A stretch of DNA of 64,000 nucleotides from Cyclobacteriaceae bacterium (lineage in GTDB: Bacteria > Bacteroidota > Bacteroidia > Cytophagales > Cyclobacteriaceae): the NCBI GenBank assembly GCA_025808415.1, contig CP075525.1, positions 1,659,501 through 1,723,500 on the forward strand, given 5' to 3'. The translations under genes were made by a program, and so were the position numbers. The notes beneath the pieces were generated by a model. That model was not told the DNA's origin and did not search any database. It saw nothing but the letters and a program-made list of their open reading frames with translations. Shown here piece after piece: positions 26,469 through 36,056 of this stretch (within the stretch, counting starts at the first letter, position 1; every line of letters begins with the position of its first letter).

Positions 26469-28898
26469 ATGCTTAAAAACTACTTCACTATTGCTATTCG
26501 AAATATTCTTAAACACAGGATATTCTCCTTCATCAACATTTTTGGTTTGGCCGTGGCGATGTCGATATGCATGGCGATTATGATGCTGGTGGCCGACCAG
26601 ATGATGTACGACCGTTACAATCCTGATCGGGATAGGATTTACCGGATCACTACCCGTATGGTTGATAAAAACAATAAGCTGGAGATAGGCAACCCATATG
26701 CAACGGCAACCTTACCGGTAAGGGATGAGTTGTTGAATAATTTCACGGGTGTTGAAAAGGCCGTTCGTATTATGCGTGGCTTTGGCAACAACTGGCTGGA
26801 GTTGGAGCCTAGCTTTGATGTCAATGTTCCTATCAGCGGTTATTTTGTCGATGCCGAGATGCTTGAAGTATTCAAGTATGAATTATTGTACGGTGATTCA
26901 AAATCGGCCCTGGTCAATCCTTATTCGGTGGTGCTTACAAAAAAGGCTGCAGAGAAATTATTTAAGGAAGAAAATCCGTTAGGTCAAAGTTTTAAAGTTG
27001 GTGAGCTGGGAATTTATACAGTTACCGGTGTACTTAAGGATAATGGTAACAAATCGCATATTGCTGTAGAGGCATTTGCCAGCATCAGTACCGTGCCAGG
27101 CCTGGTTGCAGAGGGTAAATTAGGTAAGGACCTGGATAACTGGTACAATTTCACCATGGGTTGGGTGTATGTTGTGCTTGAAAGGGGCAAAACCCCTCAC
27201 GATATTCAACTCGCCCTCGATAAAATTTATGTTGATCATTTTACTGAACTACCAAATGCTGATACTCAACCTGTTAAATTCAGTACCCAGCCTTTAATGA
27301 GCATTACACCGGGCGAAATGCTTAACAACCCCATCGGTCCTTTTATGCCCTGGATGATCATTTACTTTTTGATGGGCCTGGCTGGCATTGTACTCCTTAC
27401 TTCATGCTTCAATTTCACCAATCTTTCCATTGCTCGCTCACTCGGTCGTGCACGGGAAATTGGTGTTCGCAAAGTAACAGGCGCAGCACGGTGGCAGATT
27501 TTTATTCAGTTTGTCAACGAATCTGTAGTGGTTGCCTTGTTTGCTTTGGTAATGGCGTTCGGTATTCTTATGTTCATAAAACCGCACATGCTCGACCTGG
27601 CCTTTGCCCGTGCCCTGCGGTGGGACCTTGAAGGAAATTATTTTGTTTACATAGTCTTCTTGTTGTTTGCAATTGTTGTTGGTGTACTGGCTGGGTTATT
27701 TCCTGCCGGTGTACTATCCGGCTTTCAACCCATACAGGTATTAAAGAACCTTGGTAATACGCGACTCATGTCAAAAATGGGGTTGCGTAAGGCACTGTTA
27801 GTAGTTCAGTTTACCTTCTCCATGATTTTTATCATCAGCGTTATTGTGCTGTTTAATCAATTGCAACTTTTTGTAAATATCGACAATGGCTTTGACTCAA
27901 AAGATAAAATAATTGTACGCACAGGTGAGGCCGATAAGGACAGGGTTAAGCATGAATTGCTCAAATATCCTGAAGTGTTAACTGTATCAGCCGCTTCGCA
28001 CATACCGGCAGCCGGCATCGTGTATGGTCACGGTTTTAAAAAGCAGTTAACGGATAGTGATTGGCTAACCATGAATTATTTTTCAGTAGATGAAGACTAT
28101 CTGCACAATATGGATATTGAGCTGGTTGCCGGAAGGTTTTATGATGGGCAGGCAGGCGAATCGAACAGGAATTTTATTGTAATCAATGAGGAAGCTGTGC
28201 GGGCTTTTCATTATGGTTCTAATTACGAGGCATTGGGGCAAGTTATTATCAACCAGCCCGACTCAACCGAAAAACAGATTATTGGCGTGGTTAAAGATTA
28301 TAATCATGAAATGTTCGCAGAAAAACTTGGTCCATTGGCGTTGATGTTCAATCCGGCAGAGTACAGTATTCTTCAGGTTGGTTATACCGGAAACTATCTT
28401 CAGGCAAAGGAAAAGGTAGAGAAAGTTTGGGCTTCACTTTACCCGGAATTGAAATCCGACATCAGGGCTTTTGACGAGGAAATGAATTCATTGTATGACA
28501 TTGTGTTTGGTACACTTGTGAAGGTTTTGGGTTTTATAACCTTCTTGGCAATTGTTATTTCCTGCCTGGGCTTATTGGGTATGGCTACGTATACGGTTGA
28601 AACGCGTAAGAAGGAAATTGCTTTGCGAAAAGTATTGGGTAGCAGTAATCAATCGTTGGTACTTATTCTCTCCAAGGGTTATCTGTCTATATTATTGTTG
28701 GCGATGGCGTTGGCCATACCGGTAGCCTATTTTATCAACAACCTTTGGTTACAAAATTTTGCTTTTCATGTTTCCGTGGATTTGCTTACGATCGCCTTAA
28801 GCGTGTTTGTGCTCTTGCTATTTGGTGGTATTACCATCGGCTCGCAAACATTGCAGGCAGCCTTTATTAATCCGGTTGAAAATTTGAAGAATGAATGA
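26469..28898 (+). CDS. ABC transporter permease, FtsX/MacB type (second of three)
   Basis: 809 residues with the same layout as its neighbours: N-terminal helix after MLKNYFTIAIRNILKHRIFSF, MacB-like periplasmic core, FtsX helices from about 297, a second periplasmic domain and a C-terminal FtsX block. Coupling motifs are REIGVRKVTGA and KEIALRKVLGS. It lies 125 bases after the first permease; the pieces are diverged paralogues rather than recent copies. It presumably uses the shared ATPase. Confidence 0.88.
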   Translation: MLKNYFTIAIRNILKHRIFSFINIFGLAVAMSICMAIMMLVADQMMYDRYNPDRDRIYRITTRMVDKNNKLEIGNPYATATLPVRDELLNNFTGVEKAVRIMRGFGNNWLELEPSFDVNVPISGYFVDAEMLEVFKYELLYGDSKSALVNPYSVVLTKKAAEKLFKEENPLGQSFKVGELGIYTVTGVLKDNGNKSHIAVEAFASISTVPGLVAEGKLGKDLDNWYNFTMGWVYVVLERGKTPHDIQLALDKIYVDHFTELPNADTQPVKFSTQPLMSITPGEMLNNPIGPFMPWMIIYFLMGLAGIVLLTSCFNFTNLSIARSLGRAREIGVRKVTGAARWQIFIQFVNESVVVALFALVMAFGILMFIKPHMLDLAFARALRWDLEGNYFVYIVFLLFAIVVGVLAGLFPAGVLSGFQPIQVLKNLGNTRLMSKMGLRKALLVVQFTFSMIFIISVIVLFNQLQLFVNIDNGFDSKDKIIVRTGEADKDRVKHELLKYPEVLTVSAASHIPAAGIVYGHGFKKQLTDSDWLTMNYFSVDEDYLHNMDIELVAGRFYDGQAGESNRNFIVINEEAVRAFHYGSNYEALGQVIINQPDSTEKQIIGVVKDYNHEMFAEKLGPLALMFNPAEYSILQVGYTGNYLQAKEKVEKVWASLYPELKSDIRAFDEEMNSLYDIVFGTLVKVLGFITFLAIVISCLGLLGMATYTVETRKKEIALRKVLGSSNQSLVLILSKGYLSILLLAMALAIPVAYFINNLWLQNFAFHVSVDLLTIALSVFVLLLFGGITIGSQTLQAAFINPVENLKNE

Positions 28899-28961
28899 GG
28901 AAGCAACCAATCACTTTTATCGTGCATCTGACTATCAACCCATCATTAACCTTAATCGAAT

Positions 28962-31370
28962 ATGCTTCGTAATTATTTCACCATTGCCATCCGTAATATC
29001 CGTAAGTATAAATTCTTTTCGGCTATTAACATTGCAGGCCTTACTGTAGGCGTAACCGCTTGTTTGTTTATTTTCATTTACGTAAAGGATGAACTGAGTT
29101 TTGATCAGTTTCATAAGCAAGCCAGTCAGATATATCGTGTTGGTTTAAGGGGTAAAATGGCCGGGCAGGAATTTAATGTGAGTGCATCCTGCTATCCTGT
29201 TGGCTCCACCATGAAAGAAGAAATTCCAGGCATTACAGACTTCATCAGGATATGGCCGGCATCGAACACGGTTGTGTTTAGTTACGAGGATAAATCCTTT
29301 AGTGAGAAGAAGATATTTTATGTTGATTCGAATTTTTTTTCCTTCTTTAGTTTTGAACTGCTGGAGGGTGATGTCAATTCTACGCTTACCGAGCCAAATT
29401 CGGTCGTGCTAACCGAAGACTTGGCAAAGAAATATTTTAACAATGAAAGTGCCCTTGGCAAGATGCTCACCATCGGGCCGGATAAAAAATCATTTAAAGT
29501 AACCGGTGTAGCTAAAGGGGCTCCTCTAAACTCCCATTTTCAGTTTAGTGCACTGCTGTCGTTGAGCACGGTGGAAAATCAGATTTATAAAGGATGGACA
29601 GGGAACTCAATGTTCACCTATGTAATGCTCGATCAGAACACCAATCCTGCAACGGTCGATACCCGGTTGGAAGAGATAGTTATCAAGCATGTAGGACCTG
29701 AAATTGAGCAACTCGGTCTCACGTATGATCAATTCAAAGCGCAGGGTGGTGAGTATAGTTACTTTGTGTACCCTCTGGTTGATACACATTTACGCAGCAA
29801 ATTGGAAGGTGACCCGGAACCTGCCGGAGATATGAAGTATGTGTACATTTTTGCTGCTGTTGGTTTGTTTATTTTAATTATCGCGTGCATCAATTTTATG
29901 AATTTATCCACCGCACGTTCGGCCGGAAGGGCCAAGGAAGTGGGCTTGCGTAAAACATTAGGTTCTGTCCGTAATCAATTAATCGGTCAGTTTTTAGCTG
30001 AATCGTTTGTGTATAGTTTTATTGCCATGGCACTTGCCTGTGCACTGGCCTGGCTGCTGTTGCCCTCTTTCAATACCTTGGCGGGTAAGTCCTTGACTTT
30101 TGCATCCTTTTTGGGAGCTGATTTTTTTCTGATGGCGTTGGCCTTGATGGTTGTTGTGGGTTTACTGGCGGGCAGTTACCCGGCACTTTATCTTACCTCC
30201 TTCAATCCGGTAGAAGTTTTAAAAGGTAAGTTGCGATCAGGCATGAAAACCAAGGGGGTTCGCAGTTTATTGGTAGTTGTGCAGTTTAGTGTTTCCATTT
30301 TTTTAATCGCTGCAACACTGGTGGTTTTTCAACAACTTGATTTTATGCAGGAGCGAAACCTGGGCATTGACAAAAACCGGGTGATCACTATACAAAATTT
30401 GCGTAACATCGGTGAGTCCCGTAAAGCATTTAAAGACAGGTTGGATCAACTTTCAGGTATTACAGCCTCATCGTACACCAACAATCTTTTTCCGGGAATA
30501 AATAATATAAATGTATTCAGGATAGCCGGCTCCGAACAAGATCGTTTGCTTGCTTCGTATTTTGCCGATTGGGATCATCAGGAGGTAATGCGATTCACGA
30601 TAAAAGACGGCAGGTTTTTTTCACGCGACCTGGCTTCGGATTCATCGGCTTGCCTCATAAATGAATCGGCCGTTCGTGAGTTGGGTTGGACTTTGGACAA
30701 TGCTATTGGTTCGGAGATCCTCGATTTCACCGGTGATAAGCCAAAACAGATAAAAGTGATTGGCGTTATTGAAGATTTTAACTATGAATCTTTAAAAAGC
30801 CATGTGCGCCCATTGGTAATTCAACTAACCGACATCTCCCGTCAACTAATGGTTCGGTATGAAGGAAGCCCGGCAGAGGCAACAGCAAAAATTGAAACAC
30901 TTTGGAAAGAATTTGCACCGGGTATTCCTTTGGAATACAGTTTTCTCGATCAGGATTTTGATGCACTTTTCAGGGCAGAGATGCGCATGCGCGATCTGTT
31001 TACCGTGTTCTCTTCCCTGGCCATATTCATAGCTTGTTTGGGATTGTTTGCCCTGGCTGCTTTTCTTACTGAACAGCGCACTAAAGAAATCGGTATCCGC
31101 AAGGCCATGGGTGCTTCGGTTTCGCGTTTGGTGCTTACGTTATCAAAAGAGTTTATGGTGCTGGTTGCCATTTCTTTTGTACTGGCTGTTGTTCCGGCCT
31201 GGTATTTTATGGGGCAGTGGCTGGCCGGTTTCGCTTACCGGATTGACCTGAACGTTTTGGTATTTGTGCTGGCTGGTTTTATAGCGTTTGTTGTGGCTTC
31301 TCTAACCATCGGTTTCCAGGCCCTAAAGGCCGCCCATGCCAATGCAGCCACATCATTGCGGTACGAATAG
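28962..31370 (+). CDS. ABC transporter permease, FtsX/MacB type (third of three)
   Basis: 802 residues with the same architecture: N-terminal helix after MLRNYFTIAIRNIRKYKFF, MacB-like periplasmic core, an FtsX block with KEVGLRKTLGS, a second periplasmic domain and a C-terminal FtsX block with KEIGIRKAMGA. It starts 63 bases after the second permease and so probably belongs to the same transcript. Each permease could pair with itself or with another to vary substrate range. Confidence 0.88.
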   Translation: MLRNYFTIAIRNIRKYKFFSAINIAGLTVGVTACLFIFIYVKDELSFDQFHKQASQIYRVGLRGKMAGQEFNVSASCYPVGSTMKEEIPGITDFIRIWPASNTVVFSYEDKSFSEKKIFYVDSNFFSFFSFELLEGDVNSTLTEPNSVVLTEDLAKKYFNNESALGKMLTIGPDKKSFKVTGVAKGAPLNSHFQFSALLSLSTVENQIYKGWTGNSMFTYVMLDQNTNPATVDTRLEEIVIKHVGPEIEQLGLTYDQFKAQGGEYSYFVYPLVDTHLRSKLEGDPEPAGDMKYVYIFAAVGLFILIIACINFMNLSTARSAGRAKEVGLRKTLGSVRNQLIGQFLAESFVYSFIAMALACALAWLLLPSFNTLAGKSLTFASFLGADFFLMALALMVVVGLLAGSYPALYLTSFNPVEVLKGKLRSGMKTKGVRSLLVVVQFSVSIFLIAATLVVFQQLDFMQERNLGIDKNRVITIQNLRNIGESRKAFKDRLDQLSGITASSYTNNLFPGINNINVFRIAGSEQDRLLASYFADWDHQEVMRFTIKDGRFFSRDLASDSSACLINESAVRELGWTLDNAIGSEILDFTGDKPKQIKVIGVIEDFNYESLKSHVRPLVIQLTDISRQLMVRYEGSPAEATAKIETLWKEFAPGIPLEYSFLDQDFDALFRAEMRMRDLFTVFSSLAIFIACLGLFALAAFLTEQRTKEIGIRKAMGASVSRLVLTLSKEFMVLVAISFVLAVVPAWYFMGQWLAGFAYRIDLNVLVFVLAGFIAFVVASLTIGFQALKAAHANAATSLRYE

Positions 31371-31498
31371 CAACATTAGTATTGAGAATCGTAACCTATT
31401 TATTATGAATGGTTTACCAATTCCAATATTAAATTATTGTTAAGACGGTTAACCTGTTGGCAACATTCGCTACCTTCAAAGCACAATCGATAATTTTT

Positions 31499-31789
31499 AT
31501 GAACAAGACGAAAGCATTGAAAAAGGATTTGAAGAATAAGTTTGCGGGTACCCTTAATGAAGTGGTAACCGTTGAAGACCCCCAACCTTCCAAGAAGGTT
31601 AAAAAGTTGATCAGCAAATCCTCTAAAAAACTTGCCTCAGCCGTGGTAAAAGATACTAAGGAAGCGAAAAAGAAGGCCCTTAAGGCAGAAAAGAAAGCAG
31701 CTAAGGCAGCGAAAGAGGCTTCAAAATCCATCAACGGTATAAAATCCAAAAAGGAAAAGAAAGCCAAGGAAGTTGAGGTTATTGGATAA
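31499..31789 (+). CDS. Small lysine/alanine-rich protein
   Basis: 96 residues from the ATG at 31499. The C-terminal two thirds are strongly basic and low in complexity (KEAKKKALKAEKKAAKAAKEA), like the tails of histone H1-like or other nucleoid proteins, and could form one long helix. I do not recognise a family. It might bind DNA or RNA, but composition alone does not show this. A good terminator follows the stop. Confidence 0.55.
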   Translation: MNKTKALKKDLKNKFAGTLNEVVTVEDPQPSKKVKKLISKSSKKLASAVVKDTKEAKKKALKAEKKAAKAAKEASKSINGIKSKKEKKAKEVEVIG

Positions 31790-31813
31790 CCCTAAAAGAA
31801 ACTTAAAATTTTG

Positions 31814-31850
31814 AATCCCACAGGCTATGCCTTTGGGATTTTTCTTTTTT
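31814..31850 (+). terminator. Rho-independent terminator after the Lys-rich gene
   Basis: Stem AATCCCA (31814-31820) and TGGGATT (31834-31840) followed by TTTCTTTTTT. The hairpin overlaps the last codons and stop of the convergent lycopene cyclase gene. Confidence 0.65.
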
Positions 31851-32529
31851 GCAGGTATTCTAAAATCGAAACATTCATCAGTATCAACAGCATGCCGTAA
31901 AAGGTATCTTCAAACGGAATTGTACCCATGCGAAAATCAATCTGTTCAGCTGGGTTATACCATACAACCTGTTCTTCAATAAAACTACCGGTTAGTATTC
32001 CGTTCACGATAAAGAAAGGTATAAGTATAAACAAGTAGGCAAAATAAAAGCGTCCGAGATAATCGGGCTTAATGAAAACGGTCAGTATGATCAGATAGGC
32101 TGCCAACAGAAAAAAGGTCACGGCTGTATACCATTTGTCGTAATGGATAGCTCCAAGAATAACTAAAGCGGCCACCAGTATCCAGGTTATTTTTGTTTGA
32201 TACGGTCCGAAGTAATCTTTCTTTATCAGGTAGTTCAATGCATGGTAGGTGAACACACAGGCATAGGGAATGCAAATAAAGAACAGAACTTCTTCCAGCG
32301 GTAAACTTCCAATATAGATTCCGGTAAGATACCGTGGGTTAAATCCCCAAACTCCCATTTGTGTAAACCACTCATCCCACACAATAAAAAACAGAGCCGG
32401 AATCAGAATAGCAATCCACAGATGTTTCCATTTTTTATAAAAAGGTGCGTGAGAATAGAAGCTATAAATAAATGGTAAGCTTATAGAAAGCAAATCTAAC
32501 GACAAATAGAGGTAGCGCTCGTTGAACAC
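31825..32529 (-). CDS. Lycopene cyclase, fused CrtYc/CrtYd type
   Basis: 234 residues with six or seven membrane helices. The two homologous halves of the heterodimeric cyclase are fused: the first carries PLEEVLFF and the second PFEDTFYGM, the acidic motifs of this family. It should convert lycopene to beta-carotene (both rings). It is the last gene of the minus-strand carotenoid island, 2 bases after crtZ. The type is typical of Bacteroidota and archaea, unlike the FAD-dependent CrtY of proteobacteria. Confidence 0.88.
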   Translation of the reverse strand: MFNERYLYLSLDLLSISLPFIYSFYSHAPFYKKWKHLWIAILIPALFFIVWDEWFTQMGVWGFNPRYLTGIYIGSLPLEEVLFFICIPYACVFTYHALNYLIKKDYFGPYQTKITWILVAALVILGAIHYDKWYTAVTFFLLAAYLIILTVFIKPDYLGRFYFAYLFILIPFFIVNGILTGSFIEEQVVWYNPAEQIDFRMGTIPFEDTFYGMLLILMNVSILEYLQKRKIPKA

Positions 32530-32531
32530 CT

Positions 32532-33023
32532 TTATTGGGTTTCTTGCCTTTCTGTTTTTAATACAAATTTTTTAGGCTCGTATTTTTTCGGAGCATAAAG
32601 AAATCCAAAAGCTTCGCAACCTTCTTTGGTGTGTTTGGCATGGTGAACGTAGTGTGCATTGATCATCCGTTGCAAGTATTTGCTGCGCTTGGCCGGGCGC
32701 CAGCGTATACGTTGATGAACAATAATATCGTGAAAGATGAGGTAAAATATTCCGTAACATAAAATGCCCAACGCCACGGAAAACAGATACGGGTTTGAGG
32801 TAGTTGATGAATACCAGAATAAAGCAATGGATGGTAAACTGAACACTACGGCAAACCAATCATTTTTTTCAAGAGCATGATCATGTACCGTGTGATGTGA
32901 TTTGTGCCAAATCCACAATACACCATGCATGATGTATTTATGGGTGAACCATGCCACAAACTCCCAGAACAAAAAAGTGGCAATGACAATAAGGGAACAA
33001 ATAATAATTAATGAAACACTCAT
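32532..33023 (-). CDS. crtZ: Beta-carotene hydroxylase CrtZ
   Basis: 163 residues of the fatty acid hydroxylase superfamily. The di-iron histidine boxes are all present: HKYIMH, HKSHH, HDIIVHQR and HYVHHAKH, spread over four membrane helices. The predicted reaction adds hydroxyl groups to both rings of beta-carotene to give zeaxanthin. No ketolase gene is visible, so zeaxanthin is the expected end product of this cluster unless other genes act elsewhere. The start overlaps the stop of the SRPBCC gene by 4 bases. Confidence 0.9.
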   Translation of the reverse strand: MSVSLIIICSLIVIATFLFWEFVAWFTHKYIMHGVLWIWHKSHHTVHDHALEKNDWFAVVFSLPSIALFWYSSTTSNPYLFSVALGILCYGIFYLIFHDIIVHQRIRWRPAKRSKYLQRMINAHYVHHAKHTKEGCEAFGFLYAPKKYEPKKFVLKTERQETQ

Positions 33024-33499
33024 GCCGGCTCTGCTAGCGTATCGTTAAAATATTTCTCTAATACCTGATAACGGTGCTCAAAAATACGATTTACCTCGCG
33101 CCCTACAAATAACCAATTGGCCAGTCGGCCCAAGAGACCAAGTGGTATGGCGTAATTAACCTCATCCGTCATTTCCACTCCGCCATCAACTTCCTTAAAA
33201 TGATGCTGGTGATGCCACAGAGCATACGGACCGAAACGCTGCTCATCTACAAAATAATAAGGCTCCTGAACATGGGTGATTTCAGTCATCCAGTTCATGG
33301 GTATTCCGGGCAGGCCGTAAACAATGTATCGGATTACCTGACCGGGATACATTTTGGGTCCGCCCGACATGTACAGGATCTTAAAACCCATGTGGTCCGG
33401 GGTGATTTTGGAAAGGTTGGCCGGGCTGGAAAAGAAATCCCATGCCTCTTGTAAAGAAATGGGTAAAAACTGAGTTCGTTTCAGATTGTAAATTTTCAT
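33020..33499 (-). CDS. SRPBCC (START-like) family protein
   Basis: 159 residues from the ATG at 33499. It shows a polyketide-cyclase/START-like helix-grip fold: LPISLQEAWDFFSSPANLSKITPDHMGF at the N-terminus, HHFKEVDGGVEMTDEVNYAIPLG near the middle and a long C-terminal helix (REVNRIFEHRYQVLEKYF). Such proteins bind hydrophobic ligands. Its place in the carotenoid operon suggests binding of a carotenoid or another lipid, but that is inference. Confidence 0.75.
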   Translation of the reverse strand: MKIYNLKRTQFLPISLQEAWDFFSSPANLSKITPDHMGFKILYMSGGPKMYPGQVIRYIVYGLPGIPMNWMTEITHVQEPYYFVDEQRFGPYALWHHQHHFKEVDGGVEMTDEVNYAIPLGLLGRLANWLFVGREVNRIFEHRYQVLEKYFNDTLAEPA

Positions 33500-33513
33500 C
33501 ACTACAGGAACAC

Positions 33514-34953
33514 CTAAACCCGTACAATGTTTCTGATCATGCCGGGAAAAATAAGGCCATGAAAGGGAAGAACAGCGTACCAGTAAATGCGTCCCCAAAG
33601 GCCGAGCGGTCGAAATGTTGCCGTTTGAACTAAAGTATTTTCCTGAATTTTGAACTCCAGCCAGGCTTCTCCGGGCAATTTCATTTCGGCATAGAGCAGT
33701 AGCCTTCCGTTTTTCTTATCGGTCAGCAATACCCGCCAAAAGTCAAGGGCATCACCAGCTTTTAAATCGGTGGCATTTCTTCGTCCCCGCCTTAACCCCA
33801 CGCCTCCAAAAAGTTTATCAACAAATCCGCGTATGCCCCACATCCAGTTACCATAATACCACCCCTGATCTCCTCCGATTTTCCAGATGTTCTCTATAAC
33901 CTCTTCTTTAGGCCGGTTAAACGTTATGGTTCGCTTATCACTAAAGCAACCGAAAGTGGGTACTTCAATGTAGTTCAGAAAGTTTTGATCGATGGCATCG
34001 GTAGGTACCGCATCTTTCCAACTTGAAATGACCAGCCGTTGCTGAATGCGATCGAGTGTTAAGCGTAACGTTTCTTCGTAGTTAAGCAATTTTACAGGAA
34101 CAATTGCCTGGATGCGATTGTCGGAACAGATAACTTCATTTTTCAAACTACTCACGAGGCTTTTGGCCAGCGTGAAGGATGTTGATGTAACAAAATAAAG
34201 CCAGTGGGAAGAGAGCTGCGGTGATAACACCGGCACCGGAATGATCCAACGTTTCAATCCGCGTACACGCGCATAGCCCATCAGCATTTCTTTGTAGGTA
34301 ACTATGTCTGGTCCGCCAATATCAAATGACTGTCCGAATGTTTCTTCTTTTAAAATCACACCAATCAGGTACTCAATAACATTGCGAATACCAATCGGCT
34401 GGCAACGACTTTTCAACCACTTGGGTGCAATCATTACTGGTAGCTTCTCCACCAGGTCGCGGATGATTTCGAATGAGGCACTTCCGGAACCAATAATAAT
34501 CGCAGCACGCAATACGGTTAAACGGGCAGTCGACTGACTTAAAATATCTTCTACATTTTTTCTGGAGCTCAGGTGTTTAGAGAGAGAGGGATCGTTTACA
34601 ATTCCGCTGAGGTAAATAATTTGTTTGGCTGTGGTTTGGTTGATGTAGCCCACAAATGTTTCCGCTGATTTCTGTTCGAGTGCCAGAAAATCTTCGGACG
34701 TACTCATGGAATGAACAAGGTAGTAGGCCAGGTCAATCTCTTTGGGCAGCTGCTTTAACGTATCCGGATTATTCAGGTCAGCTTCCACTACCGTTAGATG
34801 TTGCTGATGCTCTTCCGAAAAATCTTCGAAATCGAACCTGCGCTTATCGCGAACGAGGCAAATGATATGATGCCCTTGTTCGAGCAATACAGGCAGTAAA
34901 CGCCTGCCGATATAACCGGTTGACCCGGTAAGTAAGATGGTTAACGATTTCAT
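33514..34953 (-). CDS. SDR-family NAD(P)-dependent protein with DUF2867 domain
   Basis: 479 residues. The N-terminal 290 residues are an atypical SDR (NmrA/YwnB-like) with the nucleotide motif LLTGSTGYIGRRLLP. The C-terminal 160 residues match the DUF2867 domain (GDQGWYYGNWMWGIRGFVDKL...). The same two-domain protein often occurs with photolyase and SRPBCC genes. The reaction is not known; reduction of a lipid or quinone-like substrate is possible. The start overlaps the next gene's stop by 4 bases. Confidence 0.8.
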   Translation of the reverse strand: MKSLTILLTGSTGYIGRRLLPVLLEQGHHIICLVRDKRRFDFEDFSEEHQQHLTVVEADLNNPDTLKQLPKEIDLAYYLVHSMSTSEDFLALEQKSAETFVGYINQTTAKQIIYLSGIVNDPSLSKHLSSRKNVEDILSQSTARLTVLRAAIIIGSGSASFEIIRDLVEKLPVMIAPKWLKSRCQPIGIRNVIEYLIGVILKEETFGQSFDIGGPDIVTYKEMLMGYARVRGLKRWIIPVPVLSPQLSSHWLYFVTSTSFTLAKSLVSSLKNEVICSDNRIQAIVPVKLLNYEETLRLTLDRIQQRLVISSWKDAVPTDAIDQNFLNYIEVPTFGCFSDKRTITFNRPKEEVIENIWKIGGDQGWYYGNWMWGIRGFVDKLFGGVGLRRGRRNATDLKAGDALDFWRVLLTDKKNGRLLLYAEMKLPGEAWLEFKIQENTLVQTATFRPLGLWGRIYWYAVLPFHGLIFPGMIRNIVRV

Positions 34954-36056
34954 AGGGGTGTGCTCCTTATCAATACTTTTTCACAACCTTTCCAAAACCC
35001 TGTGAAGGATCCGCGAGGCTCCGGAACTTCCGGAAACATCCACGCTGGCTCATCTTTATGACCAGGAAAGTGTTGGGTTGTCGGGTGCTGTTTACTGATA
35101 ATTTCCGGAAATCCCTCTAAGCCGGGCAGGTTGGTCACTTCGCCAACATAAACCTGAAGGTCATTTGTTTTTTCTTTCAAGGAAAGGATAAAGTTTAAAA
35201 CGTTATCCGATACAGGAAATGAATTAAAATGAGAGGGTTCAAGCACTAGTAGCCGGTTAGCATTTGTATGGGTGCGCCACTGTGGATCGAGGGTATACGA
35301 AGTGTACAGGAAAAGTGGTTTTGTATAATCAAGCGATACGGATGTCGGTTTTGGCAGGATAGTTTTAAGTGTAAGTTCAGCTGTTTCTTGTAAAGCAGCT
35401 GGGGTGTTCATTTGCATTATTTCTTCGTATGAAAAATCCATGAAGGTATGCTGCTGTTCCGTCCGGCTGTAGGTATTCACGTTGTTTTGGTCAAAGTAAT
35501 ATTTTTTTGAGCTGAATGTACCAGCCACCCACTGCCAGCTAAGCGCATTGCTGGCCAGATCGCCATCCAATAAATGATAATATAACCAGCGTGAAGGGAC
35601 CAACCAATGTGCCCTAGCTATATTACACGCCAACGATGCGATGTACATGCGCGCATGGTTATGCATATAGCCGGAAGAATAAAGTGATTTAAGCTGCTCA
35701 TCGATTACGTGAATTCCTGTGGTTGCTTCCACCAGTGCCTTTGGCAAGAGGTAATGCGCAATAGGTGTTTGTTTATTCTTAAAGTCGGTGAATATTTTAT
35801 CGCCCTGCGCAAACCAGATGCGTTGAAAATATTCCCGCCAGCATAATTCATAAATAAATGATTTGGCATCGGGTAAGGAAATACGTGATAGTATCCGGTC
35901 TTTCAGGTAGGGTAGTGTAATAAAACCACGACTAATGTAAGGCGATAGCTTGCTGACAGCACCATCGAGGTAGTTTCGGGTTTGACCATACGCCACCAGA
36001 TCGAGCCGGTCAATGTCGTTGTTTAATTCCTCCAGAGATTTTGCGGGCGTAATCAT
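34950..36056 (-). CDS. Antenna-less photolyase-like FAD protein with extra C-terminal domain
   Basis: 368 residues. It begins within what corresponds to the FAD-binding catalytic domain of photolyases. Recognisable motifs are RNYLDGAVSKLSPYISRGFI, ELCWREYFQRIW, HNHARMYIAS and DLASNALSWQWVAGTFSSKKYYF. The alpha/beta antenna domain of normal photolyases is missing. After about residue 220 comes a region (KPLFLYTSYTLDPQWRTHT...) that I cannot assign. It resembles the described short photolyase-like class. A repair or signalling role in blue light is inferred. Overlaps of 4 bases with both neighbours suggest strict co-expression. Confidence 0.8.
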   Translation of the reverse strand: MITPAKSLEELNNDIDRLDLVAYGQTRNYLDGAVSKLSPYISRGFITLPYLKDRILSRISLPDAKSFIYELCWREYFQRIWFAQGDKIFTDFKNKQTPIAHYLLPKALVEATTGIHVIDEQLKSLYSSGYMHNHARMYIASLACNIARAHWLVPSRWLYYHLLDGDLASNALSWQWVAGTFSSKKYYFDQNNVNTYSRTEQQHTFMDFSYEEIMQMNTPAALQETAELTLKTILPKPTSVSLDYTKPLFLYTSYTLDPQWRTHTNANRLLVLEPSHFNSFPVSDNVLNFILSLKEKTNDLQVYVGEVTNLPGLEGFPEIISKQHPTTQHFPGHKDEPAWMFPEVPEPRGSFTGFWKGCEKVLIRSTPL

